The notes under the pieces were generated by a model that saw only the letters and a program-made list of their open reading frames with translations, had not been told where the DNA came from and did not search any database. Source: Lishizhenia sp. (GTDB lineage: Bacteria; Bacteroidota; Bacteroidia; Flavobacteriales_D; Crocinitomicaceae). Taken from it: DNA of 8,889 bases. The position numbers were made by a program, and so were the translations under genes. The first letter of the stretch is position 1. Every line of letters begins with the position of its first letter. Shown here in pieces: positions 1 to 7,317 of the stretch. The stretch spans positions 1 through 8,889 of the forward strand of contig SKHH01000019.1 in NCBI GenBank assembly GCA_007117055.1, written 5' to 3'.

Positions 1-2
1 AT

Positions 3-365
3 CGGATTTTTCATTTTGATCAATACATTTCAGATGATGAGGTATCCACCTATTTTTCAGTAGCAGATACTTGCGTTTTGCCTTATAAGTCGGCTACACA
101 AAGTGGCGTTGTTGCGATTGCCCAGCACTTTGGTGTTCCTGTTTTTGTTTCGGATGTAGGAGGGTTAAATGAGTTTATAATCCATGAAAAAACGGGCTTT
201 TTGATGGAGGCTCCTTGTGCCGAATTATTTGCTGAGAGCATAAAAAATGCAGTTGAAACGAAACAATTGGAAAAGGTAAGAGCTTTTTTAAATCAGGAAA
301 CAGAGGATCAGTTATCATGGGAAGATTTTGCTCAAGCTGTAATTGATTTTAGTTATTCTGAATAG
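3..365 (+). CDS. Glycosyltransferase family 4 (GT-B fold), C-terminal part only
   Basis: This is the 3' end of a gene whose start lies before the window. The frame stays open from base 3 to a TAG at 363-365, giving 120 residues, so the in-frame TTG at 78 should not be taken as a start. The translation carries the nucleotide-sugar-binding half of a GT-B enzyme: a D-D-E-V-S-x-Y-F segment, then ADTCVLPYKSATQSGV, then GVPVFVSDVGGLNEF and a T-G-F-L turn. These match the C-terminal Rossmann domain of GT4 glycosyltransferases, which transfer sugars from nucleotide donors during polysaccharide or glycolipid assembly. In many GT4 enzymes this stretch has an E-x7-E motif. Here the first Glu position lies in the ATQSG segment, a variant I recall from Bacteroidota homologues. 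Acceptor and donor cannot be told from this fragment. The end overlaps the convergent symporter gene by 13 bases. Confidence 0.85.
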   Translation, partial: RIFHFDQYISDDEVSTYFSVADTCVLPYKSATQSGVVAIAQHFGVPVFVSDVGGLNEFIIHEKTGFLMEAPCAELFAESIKNAVETKQLEKVRAFLNQETEDQLSWEDFAQAVIDFSYSE

Positions 366-1240
366 TAGGATGACTTTTCCCCTCTTCGCTTCATACCATA
401 GGCAACTAACCAAGTAGAGAAAAAAGAAAATCCACCGTATAGAACAGCAATCACAGCAAGCCCATCAATATTGATTATGTTATTGGCGAGAAAGATGGCT
501 AAGGCGCTGTTTTGTAACCCCATTTCTATAGCAATAGTATAACGACCTCTTCGGTTAATTCCAACGGTTTTTGATATAAGCCAACCTAAATACATTGCGC
601 CAATATTCAATAAAAGAGCAGGTAAAATCAAATACAAATAATCTGACATGTTCAATTCTCCATCTTTCCCTTCTAGGAATAATACTAAGGTGAAAACCAA
701 AAATAATATTCCAGGTAAAATATAGCGTAGTGATTTTTTCAAACCAGCGAGTTGAGTTGTCGAACGGTTATGATTTACCAACATACCAAGAACAACTGGG
801 GCGATCACAGTGTACATCACCTCTATTACTGTTTGACCAAATGAGATAGTGGTAACCGAAATATCATTAATAAAAAATGCTATTCCCCAATGTAGATAAA
901 ATGGGATGGTAAGTACAATTAAAAAACTATTGAAAGCCGTAATTGAGACAGATAAAGCCACTCTTCCTCGAAGCATGTACGTTACAATATTGGAAGAAGT
1001 TCCTCCAGGACAAATAGCGAGTAGAACGATTCCTAATTTGAATATAGGGTCAATGGGAAATATAGAAGCAATGATAAAACCCATTGCGGGAAGCAAAAGC
1101 AGTTGACCAATTAATCCTGTAATCACTGCTTTCGGTGCTATGAATACTTTTTTAAAATCGTTGAAGGAAAGATTGAGTCCTATTCCGAACATAATAATCC
1201 CGATAGCGATAGGAAGTAAATATGAGATGATTTGACTCAT
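353..1240 (-). CDS. Bile acid:sodium symporter (BASS) family transporter
   Basis: A 295-residue, very hydrophobic inner-membrane protein with roughly nine to ten predicted helices and short loops, the normal length for bacterial BASS proteins. Family signatures are clear: CPGGTSSNIVTYMLRGRVAL at 77-96 and EMGLQNSALAIF at 239-250, the two unwound crossover segments that build the sodium sites. By comparison with the bacterial ASBT structures, S83/N84 and E239/Q243 correspond to sodium ligands (eye alignment). The family couples sodium influx to uptake of organic anions such as bile acids, pantoate or keto acids; the substrate here is unknown. The ATG at 1240-1238 shares one base with the TAA of the upstream phospholipase gene, which fixes the start and suggests translational coupling. 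The TAA at 355-353 lies inside the end of the convergent glycosyltransferase gene. The C-terminus has a basic KRRGEK stretch, probably cytoplasmic. Confidence 0.9.
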   Translation of the reverse strand: MSQIISYLLPIAIGIIMFGIGLNLSFNDFKKVFIAPKAVITGLIGQLLLLPAMGFIIASIFPIDPIFKLGIVLLAICPGGTSSNIVTYMLRGRVALSVSITAFNSFLIVLTIPFYLHWGIAFFINDISVTTISFGQTVIEVMYTVIAPVVLGMLVNHNRSTTQLAGLKKSLRYILPGILFLVFTLVLFLEGKDGELNMSDYLYLILPALLLNIGAMYLGWLISKTVGINRRGRYTIAIEMGLQNSALAIFLANNIINIDGLAVIAVLYGGFSFFSTWLVAYGMKRRGEKSSYYSE

Positions 1241-3522
1241 TAACGAACAGCTCTATCGTTAAATAAAACATATCCGAAGCTCAATTGCGCGACAAAAGCG
1301 TTTTCTTGTTCTGGAAAATAATTCATAGTAAATCGAAGTGGACCAATGGGTGAGTGATAAATCAAAGAACCAGCAGCCATAAATGTACCACGCACGAATA
1401 AATCCGAATAACCAAATTCACCACCATCTCTCCGAACAATTCTTCTAAAAGGTTGAAAAAAGTAGGGATCCAATCTCAAATCAAAGCGATTCGAAAAACT
1501 GTAGACAAAATTTAGTCCACCACCCACATATTGAGGGGCTCTGTATTCTTCGAAAAAAAATGTCCGAGCATCTTCTAAAGGAGCAAATTCATTAATCATG
1601 AGTAAAGAAGCGGTGTAATTAGCGAATAAAGACTGACTATTAAAAACACCTTTTCCGTAAATACCTAAATGGAATTTACTACTGTTAAAAAAGTAGGCTT
1701 GCCCCTCAGCACTCGCACTTAACCATTGATGAGATCTTCTTACATCGTATTCTATTGGTGCTGTAGAACCAGACAAACTTTGTTCGCGTCCTTGAATGTA
1801 GCGCATTTGAAAATCAACAAACTTTCCTTTGTTTGCCCACTGTTTTCGATTTAGAGTGTTTTTAGAGACCCGAGCAATAAATGTTTGTCCATGAAAGGAT
1901 GTTAGGTCTGTTGTGTCCGCATTTGAAAAGTCCCCACTTTGATAATATTCATCTTGTAGTCGAACACTCCTAAAGTCAGCGGAAGCTTTCCACGTATTTC
2001 CTAAAGGAAACTGCAAGTCAATACCGTAGTAAAATTCATTCTGCACCAAGAAAGAAGGTTGGGTTTCTTCAAAAAAGGTGGAAAAGCTTCTAAAATAATC
2101 CCACCTATTTCTTGTCAAATAAGGGGTAACACGAAAAGGATAAATTGAAGGAACATCAAAGTCTAATCTTAGACTAGTTGCACCATAAAATTTACCAAAA
2201 TAAGACTCAAGGTGAGCTGCGATAGCCCCTTCACTCATGCCTAAATACGTGAGCCCTAGATAACCAGTATTTACAGGTCTAGACGAAAAGTGTCCTCCCG
2301 CTCTAAAGACAAGGGGTTTTTGTTTGGTCACATCAATATGGATTTTATGTAAAGAATCACTTTTGTTTTCAATGGTTGGGTATAAATACTTTATCTGTGG
2401 AGCAGCATAGACCCTAAAGTAGCGTTTAGAGAACTCTTCAAAATTAATAGGTGAAGCTAAAGAGTCTCGTTGTATAGACTTTTCAACAAAATCCATAGGC
2501 TTTCCTGATAGGCTAGAGGCTCGGATTTCACTAATAGATAAATCGTTAATTCGATTCGTAAATTGGTTTCTTTTTTCTTGCAGTTCCAATGGGTCAACTC
2601 TTCGTTTAATGTTGCGCTTGATTTCATCCATTTGTGCCATTGTGGCTTCATAACCAGCGTTAATCGCATCTACTGCTTTTTGGAAATCAAAAGTACTCAC
2701 GTCCATTTCAGGACGAATGATAATGCCTTTTTCTGAAGGCAACGAAAATTCAGTAGGGATTACCATTATCGCATTTAATTGACTAATTAAATCGTCTTCT
2801 TTTGGCTTAGAAGTTACGTTTGTTACATTACTTCCAATAATGAAATCAGGTTTAAACTCCTCCATTAAAACATTTACTGGAAAGTTATTATAAAGACCTC
2901 CGTCAAATAACAGCCTCCCATTAATTCTTATCGGGTTGACATAGAAGGGAAATGTCATGGATGCACGTACAGCAGCATTTAATTTTTCATTTTTGAAAAC
3001 AATTGCTTGCTTACTTTGAATATCTGCTGCGACACATCGAAAAGGCACAAATAATTCGTCAAAGTCGTTGTTTACAGCGGCACTAGTTATACCAAAAATG
3101 CGAAACATTTCGAAATCAAAATAGGATGGAGTTATGAAGTTAGTGGGGAGTAAACTGAAAACTTCTCGATCCAGTGAAAATGGAATGTTCAACATGGATG
3201 CATCTCGTGTTTTTTCACGTAATAAGAATTGTTTGTCCGCTGATAGTTCTCCATTTGCCATTAAAATAAATTCTTCTTGCAATACATATTTTCTAATGAT
3301 CGAAGGAGGAATTCCAGAAGCATACATTGCGCCGACTAAGGCTCCGGCACTTGTTCCTGTAATATAGTCTATAGGGATATTTTCTTCTTCTAGTGCCATA
3401 ATTAGCCCAATATGCGCTAATCCAGAAGCTCCACCTCCACTTAATACCAATCCAACTTTTTGTGCTGTAATAGATGAGGCAAAGCAAAAACTTAATAATA
3501 GGAAAAAAAACTTTTTCCGCAT
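1240..3522 (-). CDS. Patatin-like phospholipase with C-terminal outer-membrane barrel (type Vd autotransporter-like)
   Basis: The chosen start gives 760 residues. An in-frame ATG at 3567 would add 15 residues, but the one at 3522 places MRKKFFFLLLSFCFASSITA, a textbook signal peptide, exactly at the N-terminus. Numbering below is from the upstream ATG. The patatin domain spans about 37-300: oxyanion loop GGGASG 44-49, nucleophile motif GTSAG 71-75 with Ser73, and DGG 222-224 with catalytic Asp222. These form the Ser-Asp dyad of patatin lipases. Residues about 340-415 look like a linker or POTRA-like segment. Residues about 415-769 alternate aromatic and polar residues as in a D15/BamA-type beta barrel, ending in a likely beta-signal (QLSFGYVLF, 761-769) plus six extra residues. 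This order matches PlpD/FplA type Vd proteins, in which the barrel anchors or exports the lipase. Substrate and whether the lipase is released are not visible. It probably forms an operon with the symporter gene. Confidence 0.9.
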   Translation of the reverse strand: MRKKFFFLLLSFCFASSITAQKVGLVLSGGGASGLAHIGLIMALEEENIPIDYITGTSAGALVGAMYASGIPPSIIRKYVLQEEFILMANGELSADKQFLLREKTRDASMLNIPFSLDREVFSLLPTNFITPSYFDFEMFRIFGITSAAVNNDFDELFVPFRCVAADIQSKQAIVFKNEKLNAAVRASMTFPFYVNPIRINGRLLFDGGLYNNFPVNVLMEEFKPDFIIGSNVTNVTSKPKEDDLISQLNAIMVIPTEFSLPSEKGIIIRPEMDVSTFDFQKAVDAINAGYEATMAQMDEIKRNIKRRVDPLELQEKRNQFTNRINDLSISEIRASSLSGKPMDFVEKSIQRDSLASPINFEEFSKRYFRVYAAPQIKYLYPTIENKSDSLHKIHIDVTKQKPLVFRAGGHFSSRPVNTGYLGLTYLGMSEGAIAAHLESYFGKFYGATSLRLDFDVPSIYPFRVTPYLTRNRWDYFRSFSTFFEETQPSFLVQNEFYYGIDLQFPLGNTWKASADFRSVRLQDEYYQSGDFSNADTTDLTSFHGQTFIARVSKNTLNRKQWANKGKFVDFQMRYIQGREQSLSGSTAPIEYDVRRSHQWLSASAEGQAYFFNSSKFHLGIYGKGVFNSQSLFANYTASLLMINEFAPLEDARTFFFEEYRAPQYVGGGLNFVYSFSNRFDLRLDPYFFQPFRRIVRRDGGEFGYSDLFVRGTFMAAGSLIYHSPIGPLRFTMNYFPEQENAFVAQLSFGYVLFNDRAVR

Positions 3523-3567
3523 TGAGTTCGTTTTAAATTTTGATTTACTTTGCACAAATAGGAACAT

Positions 3568-3673
3568 TATTCAATAGTGTAAAAATAATAAAGTTTATTA
3601 AAAGTAATGTACCTTTATAAAGTTCCTAGGTGAAACAATTTTTAAAATCTAAAAAAAATAAGCGACTTCTTTT
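3568..3673. promoter_or_regulatory. Divergent intergenic region with small inverted and direct repeats
   Basis: This AT-rich stretch separates the divergent phospholipase and TRIC genes and should hold promoters for both. Directly visible are an inverted repeat TAATAAA-g-TTTATTA at 3586-3600, a perfect palindrome CTTTATAAAG at 3613-3622, and the word ATAAAGTT repeated in direct orientation at 3588-3595 and 3617-3624, 29 bases apart and once inside each palindrome. Such paired sites could be an operator, but in DNA this rich in A and T they may be chance. No exact TAnnTTTG promoter element is seen here on either strand. A near match, TTACTTTG at 3545-3552 (+), lies just inside the longer form of the phospholipase gene. 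Confidence 0.35.
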
Positions 3674-4276
3674 ATGTTAATATTTTTCGACCATATTGGT
3701 GTTTTAGTTTTTGCAATAAGCGGAATGCTTGTAGCGGGAGAGGAAAACTTGGATTTATTAGGCGGTTACATCATTGCTTTTATTACTGCTTTAGGAGGTG
3801 GTACGGTGCGCGATTTACTATTAAATACCGAAGTGGCATGGATGAGTTCATTGTCTCATATTGCTATGGTGCTGATTGGTGGAACTATTGGGCTTTTGTT
3901 TCGAGACAAACTGAAGAAATTGCGTAGAACTTTTTTTATTTTTGATACCCTTGGAATTTCACTGTTTACTATTCTTGGAGTTCAAAAAGGATTGACTTAT
4001 GATCAAGTTCCTATCACAGCTCTTTTTTTAGGTATGATATCCGCCACTTTTGGCGGTGTACTTCGGGATGTATTGTGTAATCAAGTTCCGTTAATTTTTA
4101 GAAAAGAGATTTATGCAATTCCATGCTTGGTTGGTGGTGCAATTTATCTTTCGGGCACTTATTTTGGTTTCGATAAAACCCTATGGTTACTATTGTTATC
4201 TATGAGTTTTATTACGATAATTCGTACGCTTGCTGTAAAGTACGGATGGCGAATGCCTTTGATTAAAGAGTTGTAG
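3674..4276 (+). CDS. TRIC-type cation channel family protein (UPF0126/YadS-like)
   Basis: A 200-residue integral membrane protein, the usual length for the bacterial trimeric intracellular cation (TRIC) channel family, formerly UPF0126. It is built from two related three-helix repeats plus a last helix. Repeat one has the glycine kink and charged motif GGGTVRDLL at 41-49, and repeat two has FGGVLRDVL at 126-134. The Gly-rich kinks and the Arg-Asp pair are the family's signature; in structures of prokaryotic homologues the kinked helices line a pore in each subunit of a trimer that conducts monovalent cations. The physiological role in bacteria is largely unknown. The ATG at 3674 begins directly before the first hydrophobic helix, so the start is well placed. 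The gene stands alone: it is divergent from the phospholipase gene and separated by 229 bases from the purF-like gene. Confidence 0.9.
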   Translation: MLIFFDHIGVLVFAISGMLVAGEENLDLLGGYIIAFITALGGGTVRDLLLNTEVAWMSSLSHIAMVLIGGTIGLLFRDKLKKLRRTFFIFDTLGISLFTILGVQKGLTYDQVPITALFLGMISATFGGVLRDVLCNQVPLIFRKEIYAIPCLVGGAIYLSGTYFGFDKTLWLLLLSMSFITIIRTLAVKYGWRMPLIKEL

Positions 4277-4322
4277 AGAAGTTGCTCTTTTGACAATGGA
4301 AGACTCTCCCAAATGAATCACC

Positions 4323-4338
4323 AACTGTATCAGTTTTT
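4323..4338 (+). terminator. Weak possible terminator hairpin after the TRIC gene
   Basis: AACTG (4323-4327), a TAT loop and CAGTT (4331-4335) run straight into TTT, so the hairpin ends in a five-T run at 4334-4338. The position, 47 bases after the TRIC stop codon, is suitable. The stem is only five pairs with two GC pairs, so this is a weak candidate that could be chance. The rest of the 229-base gap holds no gene-like frame. Confidence 0.25.
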
Positions 4339-4482
4339 ACCTTTACCAATTTTTAAGCAATTGATAAATGAAGATTAAGGATTGTCTACTTGATAGTCCG
4401 TAATTGTTTACCCTTTTCTGCTAAAAAGCATCAGGAATGTTATGAATTCGAATTAATAAATGGGCATAATAAAATAGATGAC

Positions 4483-4490
4483 TATTTTTG
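4483..4490 (+). promoter_or_regulatory. Bacteroidota-type -7 promoter element (TATTTTTG) before the purF-like gene
   Basis: TATTTTTG matches the Bacteroidota -7 consensus TAnnTTTG exactly. It ends 15 bases before the ATG at 4506, which implies a very short 5' leader. The matching -33 element, TTG about 20 bases further up, is not well preserved: the region around 4460-4463 reads ATGG. The element is therefore plausible by position and sequence but unproven. It would drive the three-gene run purF-like, histidine kinase and gpmI. Confidence 0.4.
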
Positions 4491-4505
4491 TAAAAAATAT
4501 TATTC

Positions 4506-6407
4506 ATGAGCGATGCGATTAAGCATGAGTGTGGTATTGCACTTTTAAGGTTGAAAAAACCGTTAGATTTTTATGTAAACAAATATGGAACAGCTCTTTA
4601 CGGCTTGAACAAGCTGTACTTGTTGATGGAGAAACAACACAACAGAGGACAAGATGGGGCTGGAATTGCCAATATAAAGTTTGACATGAAACCTGGGGAG
4701 CGATACATTTCTCGAGCGCGTTCTATTGATCCTAAACCATTACAAGATATTTTCTCTAAAATCAATCGAAGATTTCAAGAAATTGAGGAGTTAAATCCGG
4801 ATTATCTAAAAAATATCGACTACCTAAAAAGGAACGCTGGATTTACAGGTGAGTTATTTTTAGGTCATCTACGGTATGGTACTTTTGGTAAAAATAGTAT
4901 CGAAAGTTGCCACCCTTTTCTGCGTCAAAATAACTGGATGACTAGAAATTTGGTTGTAGCTGGAAATTTTAATCTTACTAATGTTGACGAACTGTTTGAC
5001 GTATTATTAGAAATAGGTCAGCACCCTAAAGAAAAATCGGATACTGTAACAGTTCTAGAAAAAATCGGACATTTCTTAGATGAAGAAAATGAACGACTGT
5101 ATGAAAATTACAAATCGCAAGGATACAACAATAAAGAAATATCTTCAAAAATTGCAGAAAAATTAGACATAATATCCATTTTAAAAAGAGCCTCGGAAGA
5201 CTGGGATGGAGGATACGCAATGTCTGGACTATTTGGACATGGAGATGCTTTTGTTTTGAGAGATCCTTCTGGGATTAGACCCGCTTTTTGGTACGAGGAC
5301 GATGAGGTCTGTATAGTTACTTCTGAACGTCCAGTAATTCAAACAGCTTTTAACTTGAAGAAAGAAGATATTCAAGAATTAAAACCGGGTCATGCTTTAA
5401 TCATTAAGAAAAATGGTTCGGTTAAGGAAGAACTCATTAATTCACCAAAGAAAAACCAACAATGTTCTTTTGAGCGTATTTACTTTTCTAGAGGAAATGA
5501 TTACGATATTTATAATGAGCGAAAAGAATTAGGAAACCTATTGGTGCCTCAAATAATGAAAGCGATTGATAATGATTTAGATCATGCTGTTTTTTCGTTT
5601 ATTCCGAATACGGCAGAAATGTCTTTTTATGGAATGATGAAAGGGCTTGAAAATCATCTGAATCTTGAAAAGTTAGCGGCAATTAAAAATCTTGGTAACC
5701 TTGAGGATGAAGAAAAACTAAAGGCGATTCTCATGCGTCGTGCAAGATTCGAAAAAATAGCGATTAAAGATGCTAAACTTAGAACTTTTATCACGCAAGA
5801 TGATTCACGAGATGATATGGTAGCACATGTTTACGATATCACTTACGGCACGGTCAAAAGAAATAAAGATAATCTTGTCGTGATAGACGATTCTATTGTT
5901 AGAGGAACAACCTTGAAGCAGAGTATTCTTCGCATTTTAGACCGATTGGATCCTAAAAAAATCGTGGTAGTTTCATCCGCACCTCAAATTCGTTATCCTG
6001 ATTGTTACGGTATTGATATGGCAAGAATGGGAGACTTTATTGCTTTTGAGGCTGCTATTGAGTTGTTGAAAGAATCGAACAGAAATTACATCATTGATGA
6101 TGTTTACAGGAAATGTAGAGAACAAATTTTACTTCCGAAAGAACAGATTAAAAATTATGTGAAAGAGATTTATGCTCCATTTACACCGGAAGAAATCTCT
6201 AAGAAAATATCATCTTTATTGAAGCCTGTGGATATTAAGGCAGAGGTAGAAATAGTTTATCAAACGGTAGAAAATTTACATAAAGCTTGTCCCAATCATG
6301 CTGGAGATTGGTACTTTACGGGAGATTATCCAACTCCAGGAGGAAATAAAGTAGTTAATAAGGCGTTTATCAATTATGTAGAGGGAAGTTCGGACAGAGC
6401 ATATTAA
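4506..6407 (+). CDS. purF: Amidophosphoribosyltransferase (PurF-like), long Bacteroidota form
   Basis: This 633-residue protein has a class II glutamine amidotransferase domain followed by a type I phosphoribosyltransferase domain, the architecture of PurF, which makes 5-phosphoribosylamine from PRPP and glutamine, the first step of purine synthesis. Visible motifs are HECGI with Cys9 as the nucleophile after an eight-residue propeptide, RGQDGAG 47-53, GHLRYGT 120-126 (Arg123), SDT 178-180, RDPSGIRP 252-259, CSFERIYFSRG 320-330, the PRPP loop VVIDDSIVRGTT 458-469, and YGIDMA 501-506. It is over 100 residues longer than E. coli or B. subtilis PurF, with extra sequence around 55-115, 185-230 and 380-420. 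The oxyanion motif reads GNFN instead of HNGN, and the flexible loop (426-445) is divergent. The C-terminus keeps FTGDYPT but lacks the CxxC ligands of the B. subtilis Fe-S cluster. Many Bacteroidota, as I recall, have this form beside a standard PurF, so it may be a paralogue with another role; the symbol marks the family only. Confidence 0.85.
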   Translation: MSDAIKHECGIALLRLKKPLDFYVNKYGTALYGLNKLYLLMEKQHNRGQDGAGIANIKFDMKPGERYISRARSIDPKPLQDIFSKINRRFQEIEELNPDYLKNIDYLKRNAGFTGELFLGHLRYGTFGKNSIESCHPFLRQNNWMTRNLVVAGNFNLTNVDELFDVLLEIGQHPKEKSDTVTVLEKIGHFLDEENERLYENYKSQGYNNKEISSKIAEKLDIISILKRASEDWDGGYAMSGLFGHGDAFVLRDPSGIRPAFWYEDDEVCIVTSERPVIQTAFNLKKEDIQELKPGHALIIKKNGSVKEELINSPKKNQQCSFERIYFSRGNDYDIYNERKELGNLLVPQIMKAIDNDLDHAVFSFIPNTAEMSFYGMMKGLENHLNLEKLAAIKNLGNLEDEEKLKAILMRRARFEKIAIKDAKLRTFITQDDSRDDMVAHVYDITYGTVKRNKDNLVVIDDSIVRGTTLKQSILRILDRLDPKKIVVVSSAPQIRYPDCYGIDMARMGDFIAFEAAIELLKESNRNYIIDDVYRKCREQILLPKEQIKNYVKEIYAPFTPEEISKKISSLLKPVDIKAEVEIVYQTVENLHKACPNHAGDWYFTGDYPTPGGNKVVNKAFINYVEGSSDRAY

Positions 6408-6410
6408 TTA

Positions 6411-7307
6411 GTGAAGAAACAAACAGCCATATTTTTTTACGTGCTGAGCGCTTACGTAGTGCTTCAGTTTATTTGGTGGGGCTTTCATTTAATTGAACTT
6501 TCAACCGAATTGGCAGAAAATCAAAATCATTCAAATAGTAGAGTGATTATGATTATCGGTGAAGGAAGTGTGTTTTTTCTGCTGCTTATTATCGGGCTTT
6601 GGAAAATTCAATCATCGATTAAAAAAGAACTATTTCTTTCACAGCGACAAAGTAATTTTTTACTTTCTATTACACATGAATTAAAAACACCATTGGCTGC
6701 AACCAAGTTGTATTTGCAAACATTGATGAAGCATAAGTCGTTGGATCAGGAGAAACAAGAATCAATGTTGAAAGAGGCGTTAAATTCATCACAGCGTTTA
6801 GAAGCTATGATTGAAAACATTTTAACAGCTACACGCCTTGATAATCATAAGTTCGAGTTGGTAAAGAATGACATTGATTTATCTGCATTGATTGAAAAAA
6901 TCGTTCACCGTTGGAATATTGGTCAAATCGATATTAAATTGGAATTGGTGTCATATTGCAACGTTAAAGCGGATCCTTTTGTGATTGAAACGGTATTAAT
7001 TAACTTGTTGGAAAACGCAGTGAAATACGGAGGGAAAGAGTTGTCCATGGAAGTCTATTTAGAAGACTTACCAGAAGAAGTGGTTTTCGGCGTGAAAGAT
7101 AATGGGGTAGGTGTACCTGACAAGTTTAAAAAAGCGATTTTTGAGCGTTTTACACGAATTGGTAACGAGGAGACACGAACCCAAAAAGGCACAGGACTAG
7201 GACTATATATTGTAGCGCAATTACTAGAAGTTCATGGTGGCAGTGTTGTTTGTGTGGACAATGTGCCAAACGGCTCAGATTTTAAGGTGAGACTTCCTAA
7301 ATTTTAA
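6411..7307 (+). CDS. Membrane-bound sensor histidine kinase (HisKA + HATPase_c)
   Basis: A 298-residue inner-membrane kinase. Two hydrophobic helices, about 6-25 and 45-65, enclose an outside loop of only about 20 residues, so there is no folded periplasmic sensor domain and it may sense within the membrane or through a partner. The dimerisation domain holds the H-box SITHELKTPLA with phospho-acceptor His89. The ATPase domain has the N-box LLENAVKYG 199-207, G1 DNGVGVP 230-236, F-box FERFTR 244-249 and G2 GTGLGLYI 260-267, so it should be an active kinase. Translation must begin at the GTG at 6411: the purF-like TAA lies two codons upstream in the same frame, and the first downstream ATG would remove the first membrane helix. 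It is three bases after the purF-like gene and ten before gpmI. No response regulator lies in the window, so its partner is unknown. Confidence 0.93.
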   Translation: MKKQTAIFFYVLSAYVVLQFIWWGFHLIELSTELAENQNHSNSRVIMIIGEGSVFFLLLIIGLWKIQSSIKKELFLSQRQSNFLLSITHELKTPLAATKLYLQTLMKHKSLDQEKQESMLKEALNSSQRLEAMIENILTATRLDNHKFELVKNDIDLSALIEKIVHRWNIGQIDIKLELVSYCNVKADPFVIETVLINLLENAVKYGGKELSMEVYLEDLPEEVVFGVKDNGVGVPDKFKKAIFERFTRIGNEETRTQKGTGLGLYIVAQLLEVHGGSVVCVDNVPNGSDFKVRLPKF

Positions 7308-7317
7308 ATATCGATAG

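Noticed and set aside
78..365. A complete short gene starting at TTG 78
   Set aside because: The same frame is open to the window edge and its upstream translation matches the GT4 domain, so this is only the tail of a longer gene.
906..1106. Plus-strand open frame of 66 codons
   Set aside because: It lies antisense within the well-supported symporter gene and its product has no recognisable family features.
2457..2669. Minus-strand open frame of 70 codons
   Set aside because: It is an alternative frame inside the phospholipase gene and its product has no domain-like features.
3134..3487. Open frames on both strands (3134-3367 plus, 3293-3487 minus)
   Set aside because: Both overlap the conserved patatin catalytic region in other frames and look like shadows of it.
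3522..3552. Possible plus-strand promoter for the TRIC gene (TTG at 3522-3524, TTACTTTG at 3545-3552)
   Set aside because: The spacing is suitable, but the -7 element has a mismatch to TAnnTTTG, it lies over 100 bases from the TRIC start, and it overlaps the phospholipase 5' end.
4265..4290. AAAGAG/CTCTTT inverted repeat at the end of the TRIC gene
   Set aside because: The stem has six pairs around a 14-base loop, begins before the stop codon and has no following T run, so it is a poor terminator.
5026..5220. Minus-strand open frame of 64 codons
   Set aside because: It is antisense to the purF-like gene; its hydrophobic composition follows from the A-rich codons on the other strand.
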